The notes under the pieces are model-generated. The model was given only the letters and a program-made list of their open reading frames with translations, did not search any database and was not told the origin of the DNA. Source: VFMC01 sp040398525 (GTDB lineage Bacteria > Actinomycetota > Acidimicrobiia > Acidimicrobiales > Ilumatobacteraceae). From it: a DNA stretch of 64,000 bases. The DNA lies in the NCBI GenBank assembly GCA_040398525.1, contig JBBATY010000002.1:1-64000 (forward strand). The letters are read 5' to 3'. The position numbers were made by a program, and so were the translations under genes. This document shows positions 8,212 through 16,032 of the stretch, in pieces; the first letter of the stretch is position 1; every line of letters starts with the position of its first letter.

Positions 8212-9168
8212 ATGCCTCCAAGTACCACCTCCATCGGCTCCCGACACGCCCAGGACGGCCCGCCCCGCATCGCGCTGGCGCCGGACGGGTCGCCGTCGTG
8301 GATGGCCGATGCGATCGTCGCCGGGGGTGGTCAGATCGTGCCCGTGGCCGATGCCGAAGGCCTGGTGTGGGGGGCACCACGCGACCCCGGTGCGCTCGAG
8401 GAGCTGCTCGCCGGCGCCGACCACCTCGAGTGGGTGCAGCTGCCGTTCGCCGGGATCGAGAACTTCGTCCACCTGGTCGACCCCGACCGCCAGTGGACGT
8501 GCGGCAAGGGTGTCTATGCCGAGCCGGTCGCCGAGCTGGCGCTCACCTTGGCCCTGGCCGGCATGCGCGGCCTCGGTCACTACACGCGGGCCCAGACCTG
8601 GAAGGGGCCGCGCGGCGCCAACCTCTTCGGCTCGAACGTCACGATCCTCGGTGGGGGCGGCATCACCGAGTCGCTCATCCGGCTGCTCACCCCGTTCGAC
8701 TGCCGGATCACCGTCGTGCGCAACCGCGTCCGCTCGATGGACGGGGTCGACGAGGTGGTCGAGGCCGACCGCTACATCGATGCGCTCGTCGGCGCCGACC
8801 TCGTGGTGCTCGCGCTGGCGCTCACCGACGAGACCGAAGGCATGCTCTCGCGCAACGAGTTCGAGATGATGGAGCCCACCGCGTGGGTGGTCAACGTGGC
8901 GCGTGGTCGCCACATCGTCACCGACGACCTGGTCTGGGCCCTGCAGGAGGGTCAGATCGGTGGTGCTGGGCTCGACGTCACCGACCCAGAGCCGCTCCCG
9001 GTCGACCATCCGCTGTGGTCGATGGACAACTGCATCATCACGCCCCATGTCGGCAACACGCCTGCGATGGCCGTGCCGTTGCTGTCGGAGCGGATCACGG
9101 CGAACGTGAAGCGCTTCGGCGCCGGCGAGGAGCTGCTCGGCCCGGTGTACGTCGACCTCGGGTACTGA
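8212..9168 (+). CDS. D-isomer-specific 2-hydroxyacid dehydrogenase
   Basis: This is a 318-residue NAD(P)-dependent dehydrogenase of the D-2-hydroxyacid family. The Rossmann motif reads ILGGGGIT, a slight variant of GxGxxG. The catalytic Arg lies in NVARGRHIVTDDL, the Glu-bearing region follows in DVTDPEPLPVDHP, and the catalytic His is in TPHVGNTP. The ATG at 8212 is preceded by TAACCT at 8199-8204 with seven bases between and no ribosome-binding sequence, consistent with a leaderless start ten bases after the previous stop. The substrate is unknown; related proteins act on glyoxylate, hydroxypyruvate or other 2-oxoacids. Confidence 0.85.
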   Translation: MPPSTTSIGSRHAQDGPPRIALAPDGSPSWMADAIVAGGGQIVPVADAEGLVWGAPRDPGALEELLAGADHLEWVQLPFAGIENFVHLVDPDRQWTCGKGVYAEPVAELALTLALAGMRGLGHYTRAQTWKGPRGANLFGSNVTILGGGGITESLIRLLTPFDCRITVVRNRVRSMDGVDEVVEADRYIDALVGADLVVLALALTDETEGMLSRNEFEMMEPTAWVVNVARGRHIVTDDLVWALQEGQIGGAGLDVTDPEPLPVDHPLWSMDNCIITPHVGNTPAMAVPLLSERITANVKRFGAGEELLGPVYVDLGY

Positions 9169-9173
9169 TCGCC

Positions 9174-9488
9174 GTGAGTGGCTTCGCCCAGGGTCTCGGA
9201 GCGCTCGAGGCACTGACCGACGAGGAGCGCAGCCGCGCGCTGGCGCCGTTCGTGCGTGACGGTCGGATCGTCGTCATCCCTGCTCGGCTCGGAAAGCGGC
9301 TGGTGGTGCTCGACTGGCTCGCGCAGGACTTCGAGCCCGGCACGCGCTACAGCGAGTCGATGGTGAACCTGATCATCGGTCGGCGCCACGCCGACACGGC
9401 TGCGCTCCGGCGCTACCTCGTCGACCACGGCTTCCTCGACCGCCACGCCGGTGAGTACTGGCGCTGTGGCGGCAGCTTCGCGTCATGA
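9174..9488 (+). CDS. DUF2087 domain protein
   Basis: This is a 104-residue cytoplasmic protein. The C-terminal two thirds match DUF2087: a basic IPARLGKRLVVLDWL strand, FEPGTRYSE, then NLIIGRRHADTAALRRYL and the final HAGEYWRCG. The domain is often found at the end of regulators and is thought to bind nucleic acid, but no function is proven. The start is GTG at 9174, five bases after the dehydrogenase stop. Its last four bases overlap the start of the J-domain gene (ATGA), so the two are translationally coupled. Confidence is high for the family and low for the role. Confidence 0.75.
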   Translation: MSGFAQGLGALEALTDEERSRALAPFVRDGRIVVIPARLGKRLVVLDWLAQDFEPGTRYSESMVNLIIGRRHADTAALRRYLVDHGFLDRHAGEYWRCGGSFAS

Positions 9489-10078
9489 CCCACTACGAGG
9501 TGCTCGGCGTCGGTCCCGCGGCAACTCCGGCCGAGGTGCGGGCTGCATATCGACGAGCGGCGCGTGACGCCCATCCGGACCGCAACGGTGCCGGATCTGC
9601 CGAACGCATGGCCCGTGTCAACGAGGCGTGGCGGGTGCTCGGCGACCCGGCTCGCCGCCGGGACTACGACATGCAGTTGGGTCGCGACCCGCAGGGAGCG
9701 GTTGCGTCGACGGGCAGCAGCGCGTGGTCGGATGCAGCCGGGTCGCGCGACTCGGTCCGCGTGCCGGTCTCCGTCACGCCGGCCCGGGTGCCCTGGCGGT
9801 TCATGGCCGGCATGGCGTTCGCCGGCATTGCGCTGCTGGTGATCGGCAGGCTGTTCACCTCGCCGGCACCGACGGCCGGGCCCGACAACATCCTGCGTTC
9901 CGGTGATTGCGTGACGCTCACAGCCTCGCTCGAAGCGGTCGAGGTGCTGTGCTCGCAGCCCTACGATGCCGTCGTGCGCGTCCTCGTGCCGTTCGATCAA
10001 CAGTGCCCCACCGGCACCGAGAGCTTCCGCGACCGCCAGGGCATGGGCACGGCGTGCGTCGAGCGGGTGGCACCCTGA
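9485..10078 (+). CDS. membrane-anchored J-domain protein with extracytoplasmic Cys-rich domain
   Basis: This protein has 197 residues. Residues 1-65 are a J-domain: HYEVLGVGPAATPAEVRAAY, the HPD tripeptide (AHPDRN) and NEAWRVLGDPARRRDYD. After a variable linker there is one membrane segment at about 100-120 (FMAGMAFAGIALLVIGRLF). The remaining 70 residues contain four cysteines: GDCVTLTAS, VLCSQPYD, QQCPTGTE and TACVERV. This spacing resembles the Septum_form type of secreted actinobacterial domain. A cytoplasmic J-domain would recruit Hsp70 (DnaK) to a membrane protein with a disulfide-bonded outer domain. No dnaK is nearby. It overlaps the preceding gene by four bases and ends in TGATG at the next start. 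Confidence 0.8.
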   Translation: MTHYEVLGVGPAATPAEVRAAYRRAARDAHPDRNGAGSAERMARVNEAWRVLGDPARRRDYDMQLGRDPQGAVASTGSSAWSDAAGSRDSVRVPVSVTPARVPWRFMAGMAFAGIALLVIGRLFTSPAPTAGPDNILRSGDCVTLTASLEAVEVLCSQPYDAVVRVLVPFDQQCPTGTESFRDRQGMGTACVERVAP

Positions 10079-11088
10079 TGGCCGGCGTCGATCTACAGAC
10101 GTTCCAGGGGCAGCTCGAGCGGTGGGCGGATGTGCACTACCACGAGGGCGTCACCGTGGCCGACCTGCGCCCGATGCCCGGCCACGCCGGGCTGTCGTTC
10201 GGCTTCACCGTGCGCGACGCGACCGGTGTGCTCGACCGGCTCGTGGTGCGCATGCCGCCGAAGGGGGTGCGCCGTCGCGGCAACACCGATGTGCTCCGCC
10301 AGGTGCCCCTGTTGCGAGCCTTGCGGGCGAGTGGCGTGCCGGTCGCCGACGTCGTCTGGTGGGACGCGGACGAGCAGTGGTTCGAGGTGCCGTACTTCAT
10401 GGTTGGCCTGCTGCCCGGCGAGACGTACCAGGTGCGCGACCCGGCGCCGGTGTTCGACCGGGTCCTGTGCGCCGACGTCCTCCGCTCAGCCGTCGAGGTC
10501 CTGGCGCAGGTCCATCTGGTCGATCACACGGCGGTGCTGGCCGACTGGGAGGAGCCGCGCGACCTGGCGGACGAGATCGAGTTCTGGGCACCCATCCTCG
10601 CCAAGGCGGCCGAGCCGGAGTGGGTGGCGCTCGGCGAGCGGACCCGCGAGCTGCTGCTGGCGTCGCTTCCCGACGAGCCGGTCGTAGGTGTGTTCCACGG
10701 CGACTTCCAGACGAACAACATCTTGTTCGAGGGGCCGAGCGTGGTCGCCGTGCTCGACTGGGAGATCAGCGGCATCGGCGCCCAGCTGCTCGACCTCGGC
10801 TGGTTGATGTTCATGAACGACGCCGAGAGCTGGGCCGACGGCGCCGGCCTCGCCGGGGTGCCGGACTTCGACGAGCTCGTCGGCTGGTACGCCGCGGTGG
10901 TCGGCCGGCCACTGCGACTCGACGACCTCGCGTTCTATCGGGCCCTGGCCGGCTACCGCTTCGGGGTGATCAGCGGGCTCAACGTCATGCTGCACCGCAC
11001 GGGGAAGCGCCACGACCCCGAATGGGAGCGGATTGCGCTGTCGGTGCCGCGCATGTTCACCCGTGCGGTCGAACTGCTCTCGCCCTGA
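10078..11088 (+). CDS. phosphotransferase family protein (APH/choline-kinase fold)
   Basis: This is a 336-residue kinase-fold protein. The Brenner-type catalytic loop FHGDFQTNNILFEG holds the catalytic Asp and the metal-binding Asn, and the metal Asp is in VLDWEISGIG. The N-terminal lobe has RLVVRMPPKGVRRRGN in place of a standard beta3 Lys motif. The ATG at 10078 overlaps the previous stop (TGATG), so it belongs to the DUF2087/J-domain operon. Proteins of this type in actinobacteria act on diverse small molecules or acyl-CoA related substrates. There is no reason to call it an aminoglycoside resistance gene. Confidence 0.75.
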   Translation: MAGVDLQTFQGQLERWADVHYHEGVTVADLRPMPGHAGLSFGFTVRDATGVLDRLVVRMPPKGVRRRGNTDVLRQVPLLRALRASGVPVADVVWWDADEQWFEVPYFMVGLLPGETYQVRDPAPVFDRVLCADVLRSAVEVLAQVHLVDHTAVLADWEEPRDLADEIEFWAPILAKAAEPEWVALGERTRELLLASLPDEPVVGVFHGDFQTNNILFEGPSVVAVLDWEISGIGAQLLDLGWLMFMNDAESWADGAGLAGVPDFDELVGWYAAVVGRPLRLDDLAFYRALAGYRFGVISGLNVMLHRTGKRHDPEWERIALSVPRMFTRAVELLSP

Positions 11089-11107
11089 CTCGCACCTCGG
11101 GACAACT

Positions 11108-11130
11108 AATGTAAGTTCTTGCTTGACATT
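11108..11130 (+). promoter_or_regulatory. imperfect inverted repeat upstream of the amidohydrolase
   Basis: AATGTAAG (11108-11115) and CTTGACATT (11122-11130) are inverted copies apart from one extra base, separated by TTCTTG. The stretch is AT-rich against a GC-rich background and lies 20 bases before the GTG at 11151. An operator for a dimeric repressor (TetR or GntR class) is the most natural reading, but no regulator gene is adjacent. Confidence 0.35.
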
Positions 11131-11150
11131 CGTGCTCGGCAGGAGGCTTT

Positions 11151-12806
11151 GTGACCACCACCATCTACACCGCACGGCACATCGTGACGATGAACCCGTC
11201 GAACCCGGACGGCACCGCCGTCGCTGTGCGCGAGGGCAGGATCCTCGCAGTCGGCACGCTCGAGGAGTGCCTGTCGTGGGGCGAGGCCACCGTCGACGAC
11301 CGCTTCGCCGACCGTGTGCTGGTGCCGGGCTTCGTCGAAGCCCACGGGCACACGGCCGACGCGCTCGTGGCGCTGATGCCGTACGTCGGCTATTACGACT
11401 TCCCCCACCCCGACGGAGGTGTCGCCAAGGGAGTCCGCAGCTACGACGAGCTGATCGCTGCGCTACGCGCGGTCGACGCCGCGCTGCCGCCCGGCGAGCC
11501 GCTGATCGCCAACTCCTTCGATCCGATCTTCTTCGCCGGTCAGCCGCGCCTGAGCAAGGAGCACCTCGACGCAGTGTCCACCACCCGGCCCGTGTTCGTG
11601 CGCCACGCGAGCGGCCACCTAGCGACGGTGAACTCGGTGCTGCTCCGCGAGGAGGGCATCACCCGCGACGTCACGACCCCCGGTGTCTCGCGTGGCTCTG
11701 ACGGCGAGCCCGACGGCGAACTGCAGGAGGCACCGGCGATGAACCTCGCCCGCGACGTGTCGCGCCGGCTGATGGCGATGAACGGAGATCCGCAGGTGGT
11801 GCGACTTCACGGCGCCCTCTGCCGCAACGCCGGTGTCACCACCTCCACCGAGCTCGTCGGCCCGTTCCTCTTGATGCCCGAGGCTCGTGCGGCGTGGGAG
11901 TCGGTGGTGAACGACCCGGAGTTCCCGGCGCGGATGGTGCTCTACAACCTGCCATCGATGCCGGGCACGTCGGCCGATTGGGATGCGGTCGCCAAGGCTG
12001 CGATCGCATTGCGCGAGCGCGACACCGACCGGCTGATCAACCAGGGCATCAAGCTGGTGATCGACGGGTCGATCCAGGGGTGGACCGCCGTGGTGCGCTG
12101 GCCGGGCTACTACACGGGCACCGACCATGGCCTGCTGCTCAGCACCCCGGAGGACCTGGCTGCGGCCGTCACCGCGTTCACCAAGGCCCGGCTCAACGTC
12201 CACTGCCACTGCAACGGCAACGGTGCGGTCGATGCCTTCCTCGACGCAGTCGACGCAGCGCTCGGCGAATGCGCGTGGCTCGACCATCGTCACGTGGTGC
12301 AGCACTCGCAGACGACGACGCAGGACCAGTACCGCCGAATGGCCCGCCTCGGGGTGGGGGCCAACATCTTCACCAACCACATCTACTACTGGGGTGACCA
12401 GCATCGCGACCTGACGATGGGCCCCGAGCGGGCGCGCGGGATGTGGGCCTGCCGGACCGCATTGCGCGAGGGCGTGACGCTGTCGTTCCACAGCGACTCG
12501 GGGGTCACCCCGATCGGCCATCTGATGACCATGTGGTGTGCGGTCAACCGGGTCTCGTCGTCGGGTGCCGTGCTGGGCGAGCACGAGCGGATCACCGCCT
12601 ACGAAGCGCTCTGGGCGGCCACGATCGGGGCTGCCGAGCAACTGCACCTCGATGATGTGATCGGCAGCATCGAGTGCGGCAAGTGGGCCGACTTCGCCGT
12701 GCTCGACGAGTCGCCGCTCGATGTCGACCCGATGTCGATCAAGGACATCGGTGTGCGCGGCACGGTCGTCGGCGGCGTGGTGTACCCGGCTCCGTCGACA
12801 TCATGA
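11151..12806 (+). CDS. amidohydrolase family protein (YtcJ-like)
   Basis: This is a 551-residue metal-dependent hydrolase of the amidohydrolase superfamily. The start of the barrel has VPGFVEAHGHT, corresponding to the first metal site. KLVIDGSIQGWTA holds the conserved Lys/Asp region, HCHCNGNGAVD is the later His cluster, and SFHSDSGVTP carries the final Asp. The C-terminal strand GKWADFAVLDESPL closes the composite beta-sandwich. Relatives hydrolyse N-acyl or cyclic amides and are often annotated as formamidases, but the substrate is unknown. The GTG at 11151 has AGGAGG at 11141-11146, one of the few textbook ribosome-binding sites here. It overlaps the next gene (ATGA). Confidence 0.85.
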   Translation: MTTTIYTARHIVTMNPSNPDGTAVAVREGRILAVGTLEECLSWGEATVDDRFADRVLVPGFVEAHGHTADALVALMPYVGYYDFPHPDGGVAKGVRSYDELIAALRAVDAALPPGEPLIANSFDPIFFAGQPRLSKEHLDAVSTTRPVFVRHASGHLATVNSVLLREEGITRDVTTPGVSRGSDGEPDGELQEAPAMNLARDVSRRLMAMNGDPQVVRLHGALCRNAGVTTSTELVGPFLLMPEARAAWESVVNDPEFPARMVLYNLPSMPGTSADWDAVAKAAIALRERDTDRLINQGIKLVIDGSIQGWTAVVRWPGYYTGTDHGLLLSTPEDLAAAVTAFTKARLNVHCHCNGNGAVDAFLDAVDAALGECAWLDHRHVVQHSQTTTQDQYRRMARLGVGANIFTNHIYYWGDQHRDLTMGPERARGMWACRTALREGVTLSFHSDSGVTPIGHLMTMWCAVNRVSSSGAVLGEHERITAYEALWAATIGAAEQLHLDDVIGSIECGKWADFAVLDESPLDVDPMSIKDIGVRGTVVGGVVYPAPSTS

Positions 12807-13774
12807 ATGTTCTCGACCCGTCCGCAGCGGGCGATCGGGCCGCATCGGATCCGGACATCCCGGTGCTGGTGGTGTCCGGGTACCTCGGTGCGGGCAAGAC
12901 GACCCTCGTCAACCATCTGCTCGCCACGGGGACAGGCCGGCGCACACTCGTGCTCGTCAACGACTTCGGTGCGGTTGCCGTCGCCGACGAGCTCGTGACC
13001 TCTCGCGAGGCAGACGTGCTCACCCTCGCCAACGGTTGCGTGTGCTGCGGCATGAGCTCGACCTTGATGGACACCCTGCTCGCGGTGCTCGACCGAGCGG
13101 AGCGGCCCGAGCTCGTGGTGGTCGAGACGAGTGGGGTCGCCGATGCTGCCGCCGTTGCTCGTCACGCCATGTTCCCCGGGTTCAGGCTCGACGGTGTCGT
13201 CGTGGTGTGCGACGCCGAGACCGTGCGGCGGCGGGCGCGCGACCGACTGGTCGGCCCCACCGTGCTCCGTCAGCTGGCTGCTGCCGATCTCGTCGTGCTC
13301 AACAAGACCGACCTGATCGACGACGCCACCCGGCGCGAGGTTGCGGCCTGGATCGCTGAGCGGGCCCCTGGGGCGGCCCAGCTGCACACCGCCGGCGCCA
13401 AGGTGCCGTTGTCACTTCTGCTCGGTGCCGTCGACACCCCAGCAGCGACCACCCTTCCGGCCGAGCCCGAGTTGGAGGGCCACGTTGCGCTCGGGTGGAC
13501 CGGCGGCCCGCTCCACCGGTCGCTGTTCGAAGCGGCGCTGGCATCGCTGCCCGACGGTGTGATGCGAGTGAAGGGTGTGGTGGCGCTCGACGATGCACCC
13601 GAGGTGCGCACGGTGGTGCAGCGAGTCGGCTCGCGGCTTCGTCTGGAGCGTGGCCGACCCTGGGGCGATGAGCGCCCGAGCAGTCGGCTCGTCGCGGTGG
13701 CCAAGGTCGGTGAGGTCGACGATGCCTCGCTCGCACGCCTGCTCGACCTGGCCGCGACGTCGATGCCGACGTAG
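12803..13774 (+). CDS. CobW/G3E-type GTPase (metal chaperone family)
   Basis: This is a 323-residue P-loop GTPase. It has Walker A GYLGAGKTT, the family's metal-binding CxCC motif in NGCVCCG, Walker B-like VVETSGVAD and the guanine-specificity NKTD in VLNKTDLID. The C-terminal CobW domain follows after about residue 220. Such proteins deliver zinc, cobalt or other metals to client enzymes using GTP. The ATG at 12803 overlaps the stop of the amidohydrolase, a metal enzyme, which suggests that the GTPase may metallate its neighbour; this is inference. No zinc-dependent regulator box was recognised upstream. Confidence 0.85.
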   Translation: MNVLDPSAAGDRAASDPDIPVLVVSGYLGAGKTTLVNHLLATGTGRRTLVLVNDFGAVAVADELVTSREADVLTLANGCVCCGMSSTLMDTLLAVLDRAERPELVVVETSGVADAAAVARHAMFPGFRLDGVVVVCDAETVRRRARDRLVGPTVLRQLAAADLVVLNKTDLIDDATRREVAAWIAERAPGAAQLHTAGAKVPLSLLLGAVDTPAATTLPAEPELEGHVALGWTGGPLHRSLFEAALASLPDGVMRVKGVVALDDAPEVRTVVQRVGSRLRLERGRPWGDERPSSRLVAVAKVGEVDDASLARLLDLAATSMPT

Positions 13775-13852
13775 CGCTGGCATGGGCCCTCGCGTCAGCC
13801 TCGATGTCGGGCGGCCGCCGGGTCCGGCGTGGTGATCGCCGTGCCGCGCTGC

Positions 13853-13858
13853 TAGATT
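13853..13858 (+). promoter_or_regulatory. -10 element of the tRNA-Val(CAC) gene
   Basis: TAGATT ends 12 bases before the mature tRNA 5' end. The same hexamer stands 11 bases before tRNA-Asn at 40932-40937, which supports both as promoters. Confidence 0.6.
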
Positions 13859-13870
13859 CGAACGCCTGTC

Positions 13871-13947
13871 GGGCGATTAGCTCAGTCGGCTAGAGCGCCA
13901 CGTTCACACCGTGGAGGTCATCGGTTCGAGCCCGGTATCGCCCACCA
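13871..13947 (+). tRNA. tRNA-Val(CAC)
   Basis: The acceptor stem is GGGCGAT with ATCGCCC, the anticodon stem CCACG/CGTGG encloses the loop TTCACAC, and the T arm contains GGTTCGAGCCC. The anticodon CAC reads GTG codons. The 3' CCA is encoded. A strong GC hairpin follows nine bases later. Confidence 0.95.
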
Positions 13948-13955
13948 GACGCCCA

Positions 13956-13980
13956 CGGCCCCGCTCGCGCAGCGGGGCCG
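13956..13980 (+). terminator. intrinsic terminator-like hairpin after tRNA-Val
   Basis: CGGCCCCGCT and AGCGGGGCCG form a perfect ten-base-pair stem with a five-base loop. There is no T-run, as is common for terminators in GC-rich actinobacteria. Confidence 0.6.
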
Positions 13981-14027
13981 TGCCGCGTTCGGGGGCAGTC
14001 TGGCCTGGTCGGCTACGGTTCGGGTCC

Positions 14028-14570
14028 GTGACGCGGCTGTGCGAACGACCCGGCTGCTCGGATCCTGCCGAGGTTGCCTATGGGTTCGACGCCGAGGCGC
14101 GCGCCGTATGGCTCGATGCCTTCGCTGCTGCGCAGGGTGCGCGTTCGGGGGTGCTGTGCCGACGTCACGCCGATGCCATGGTCGTACCACGCGGATGGTC
14201 ACTCGACGATCGTCGCGACCCGGTGCCGCGCCTGTTCCGTCCCGCCGCCCCTGATGCTGGGCCGTCTGCGCCGTCGACGCCGCGGCGCCGGCCCGTGCGC
14301 AGCGACGACACCGAGCAGCTACGGCTCGGCGACCTGGGAGGCGAGACCCCCGACGACGAGGTGGCAGTGGCAGATGAGGGCGACAGCGACACTGCGACAG
14401 CGGACGACGCGATCGACGACGTTGCCGAGCCCGGGTCGGACGACGTCGAGCTCGCTGCTCCCTGGGTGCCGCAGTTCGATCAGGGCGACGACCTGGCGGG
14501 GCTGCTGAAGGCGCGTGGGCCGCTGTTGTCGCGGGCGTTCGGCGGCCAGCCGCGGCCGGCCGAGCAGTGA
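14028..14570 (+). CDS. DUF3499 family protein
   Basis: This is a 180-residue soluble protein. The N-terminal 65 residues match DUF3499, a small actinobacterial family with a probable zinc site formed by CERPGCSDP and a later CRRHAD, ending in the conserved PRGW. The remaining part is acidic, rich in Asp and Thr, and looks disordered. The start is GTG at 14028, preceded by TACGGT at 14014-14019 with eight bases between and no ribosome-binding sequence. The function of the family is unknown. It sits between the tRNA-Val gene and an SRPBCC gene, both on the same strand. Confidence 0.75.
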   Translation: MTRLCERPGCSDPAEVAYGFDAEARAVWLDAFAAAQGARSGVLCRRHADAMVVPRGWSLDDRRDPVPRLFRPAAPDAGPSAPSTPRRRPVRSDDTEQLRLGDLGGETPDDEVAVADEGDSDTATADDAIDDVAEPGSDDVELAAPWVPQFDQGDDLAGLLKARGPLLSRAFGGQPRPAEQ

Positions 14571-14625
14571 TCAGCGCCACGTCCCGAGACGTGCGGACGC
14601 GCACGCCTGTTGCGATACTGCTGCC

Positions 14626-15075
14626 ATGGACGTGATGGCCACGATGGAGGCGCCCTGTGCGCCTGAGGTGCTGTTCGCCCATGTCGACGAGCTCACCGAC
14701 TACCCCCGCTGGATGGCGCTCATCCACCAGGTCGAGCCGGCCGATCCGACGGACGGGCGCCCCGCCTGGATGGTCGAGCTGCGAGCCAGGGTGGGTCCGC
14801 TCGCCCGCTCCAAGCGCCTGCGGATGGTGCGCAGCCAGCACGACCCGGAGGCGGGCCATGTGCGGTTCGAGCGGGTCGAGATCGCCCGCAGCTCACATTC
14901 GCCGTGGGTGCTCGATGCGCGGGTGGTGCCGACGACGGAGGGCTCGCGCCTCGAGATGCGCCTCCACTACGGCGGCTCGCTCTGGACGGCGGGCGTGATG
15001 GAGCGGGTGCTCGGCGATCAGATCGAGTCGGGCCGCGACCGGCTGCTCGACCTGATCACGAGCGGCCCGACCTGA
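14626..15075 (+). CDS. SRPBCC (START-like) family protein
   Basis: This is a 149-residue protein with the SRPBCC lipid-binding fold: an initial strand MATMEAPCAPEVLFAHV, the YPRWMALIHQVE segment and a long C-terminal helix that includes ESGRDRLLDL. Such proteins bind hydrophobic ligands or act as cyclases; no catalytic residues can be assigned. The ATG at 14626 is preceded by GATACT at 14614-14619 six bases away, within the extended form TGCGATACT, and there is no ribosome-binding sequence. It is convergent with the ABC ATPase gene, and the two coding ends overlap by 20 bases. Confidence 0.7.
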   Translation: MDVMATMEAPCAPEVLFAHVDELTDYPRWMALIHQVEPADPTDGRPAWMVELRARVGPLARSKRLRMVRSQHDPEAGHVRFERVEIARSSHSPWVLDARVVPTTEGSRLEMRLHYGGSLWTAGVMERVLGDQIESGRDRLLDLITSGPT

Positions 15076-15886
15076 CCGCCCAGGCGGCCATCCGCCCGTC
15101 GGAGCGGCGCTCGAGCACCAGTGGGAGCCCGAAGCATTCGCTGAGCGCGGACTGGCTGAGAGCCTTGTCGATCGGACCCTTGGCGACCACCTTGCCGTCA
15201 CGAAGCAGGAGGACGTGGGTCATGCCCGGGGGAACCTCGTCGAGGTGATGGGTGACGAGGACGACCGGCGCTGCCGTGGGGTCGGTGGTCAGCTCGGCGA
15301 GGGCCTGCACGAGCTGCTCGCGCCCGCCGAGGTCGAGCCGGGCGCTCGGCTCGTCGAGCAGCACCAGGCCCGGCTCGTTCATCAGAGTTCGTGCCAGCAG
15401 GACGCGCTGCTGTTCGCCCGACGACAGCGTGCCGAGCTCTCGCTCGGCGAAACGCCCGACGCCCATCTGCTCGAGGCAGTGACGGGCGCGCGCCTCGTCG
15501 AGCTCGTCGTAGCGGTGCCACCACGGCTCGAGGGCCGCATAGCGGGCTGTCTTGACGACATCGGAGCACGACAGGTCCGGCCTGATCTGTGCGGCCATGG
15601 CGGCCGACATGTACCCGATCCGACGGCGCAGTTCGCGCACATCGGTGCGGCCGAGCTCGTGGCCGAGGACCTGGATCCGTCCGGCCGACGGGTGCTCGTA
15701 CAGCGCGCAGATGCGCACGAGCGACGTCTTGCCCGAGCCGTTGGCCCCGAGGACGAGCCAGCGTTCGTGCGGCCGCACGGTCCAGTCGAGCGGCGCCACG
15801 ATCGTGCGGCCGTCGCGGACGAAGCTGACACCCCGGAGGCGCAGGGCGGGTGTCTGGACGGCCGGTTCGGAAGCAGGACTGGTCAT
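15056..15886 (-). CDS. ABC transporter ATP-binding protein (stand-alone)
   Basis: This is a 276-residue ATPase. Walker A is GANGSGKTS, the signature is SSGEQQRV and Walker B is LVLLDEPSARLDL, followed by an H-loop in VLVTHHLDEV. It resembles the YlmA/ModF-type stand-alone ATPases more than importer ATPases; no permease or binding protein is adjacent. The start is ATG at 15886. The 3' end runs 20 bases into the oppositely oriented SRPBCC gene. The role is unknown. A ribosome- or metabolite-linked function is possible, and an importer cannot be excluded if its permease is elsewhere. Confidence 0.8.
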   Translation of the reverse strand: MTSPASEPAVQTPALRLRGVSFVRDGRTIVAPLDWTVRPHERWLVLGANGSGKTSLVRICALYEHPSAGRIQVLGHELGRTDVRELRRRIGYMSAAMAAQIRPDLSCSDVVKTARYAALEPWWHRYDELDEARARHCLEQMGVGRFAERELGTLSSGEQQRVLLARTLMNEPGLVLLDEPSARLDLGGREQLVQALAELTTDPTAAPVVLVTHHLDEVPPGMTHVLLLRDGKVVAKGPIDKALSQSALSECFGLPLVLERRSDGRMAAWAVRSGRS

Positions 15887-15995
15887 GGAGAGCGCTGGAA
15901 GGGCGGCGGGATGCGTGCCGGATTGGCGGAGAACAGCGACGGCAGCCTCAGCAGGATGGCCACGCCTCGGCGCCGAACGGCAGTCCGAAGTGACC

Positions 15996-16011
15996 GTAAC
16001 ACAACTGCAAC
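15996..16011 (+). promoter_or_regulatory. direct repeat upstream of the M23 peptidase gene (MtrA-like candidate)
   Basis: GTAAC (15996-16000) and GCAAC (16007-16011) repeat with an 11-base period, seven bases before the TAGGCT hexamer at 16018-16023. Spaced GTAAC-like direct repeats are typical of actinobacterial MtrA sites in front of cell-wall hydrolase genes. The match is short. Confidence 0.3.
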
Positions 16012-16032
16012 ATCTGGTAGGCTGGCGTCGCG

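Noticed and set aside
4404..8270. Open frame of 1288 codons on the minus strand
   Set aside because: It is antisense to four recognisable genes and its Arg/His/Gly-rich translation has no motif. Long antisense frames are expected in GC-rich coding DNA.
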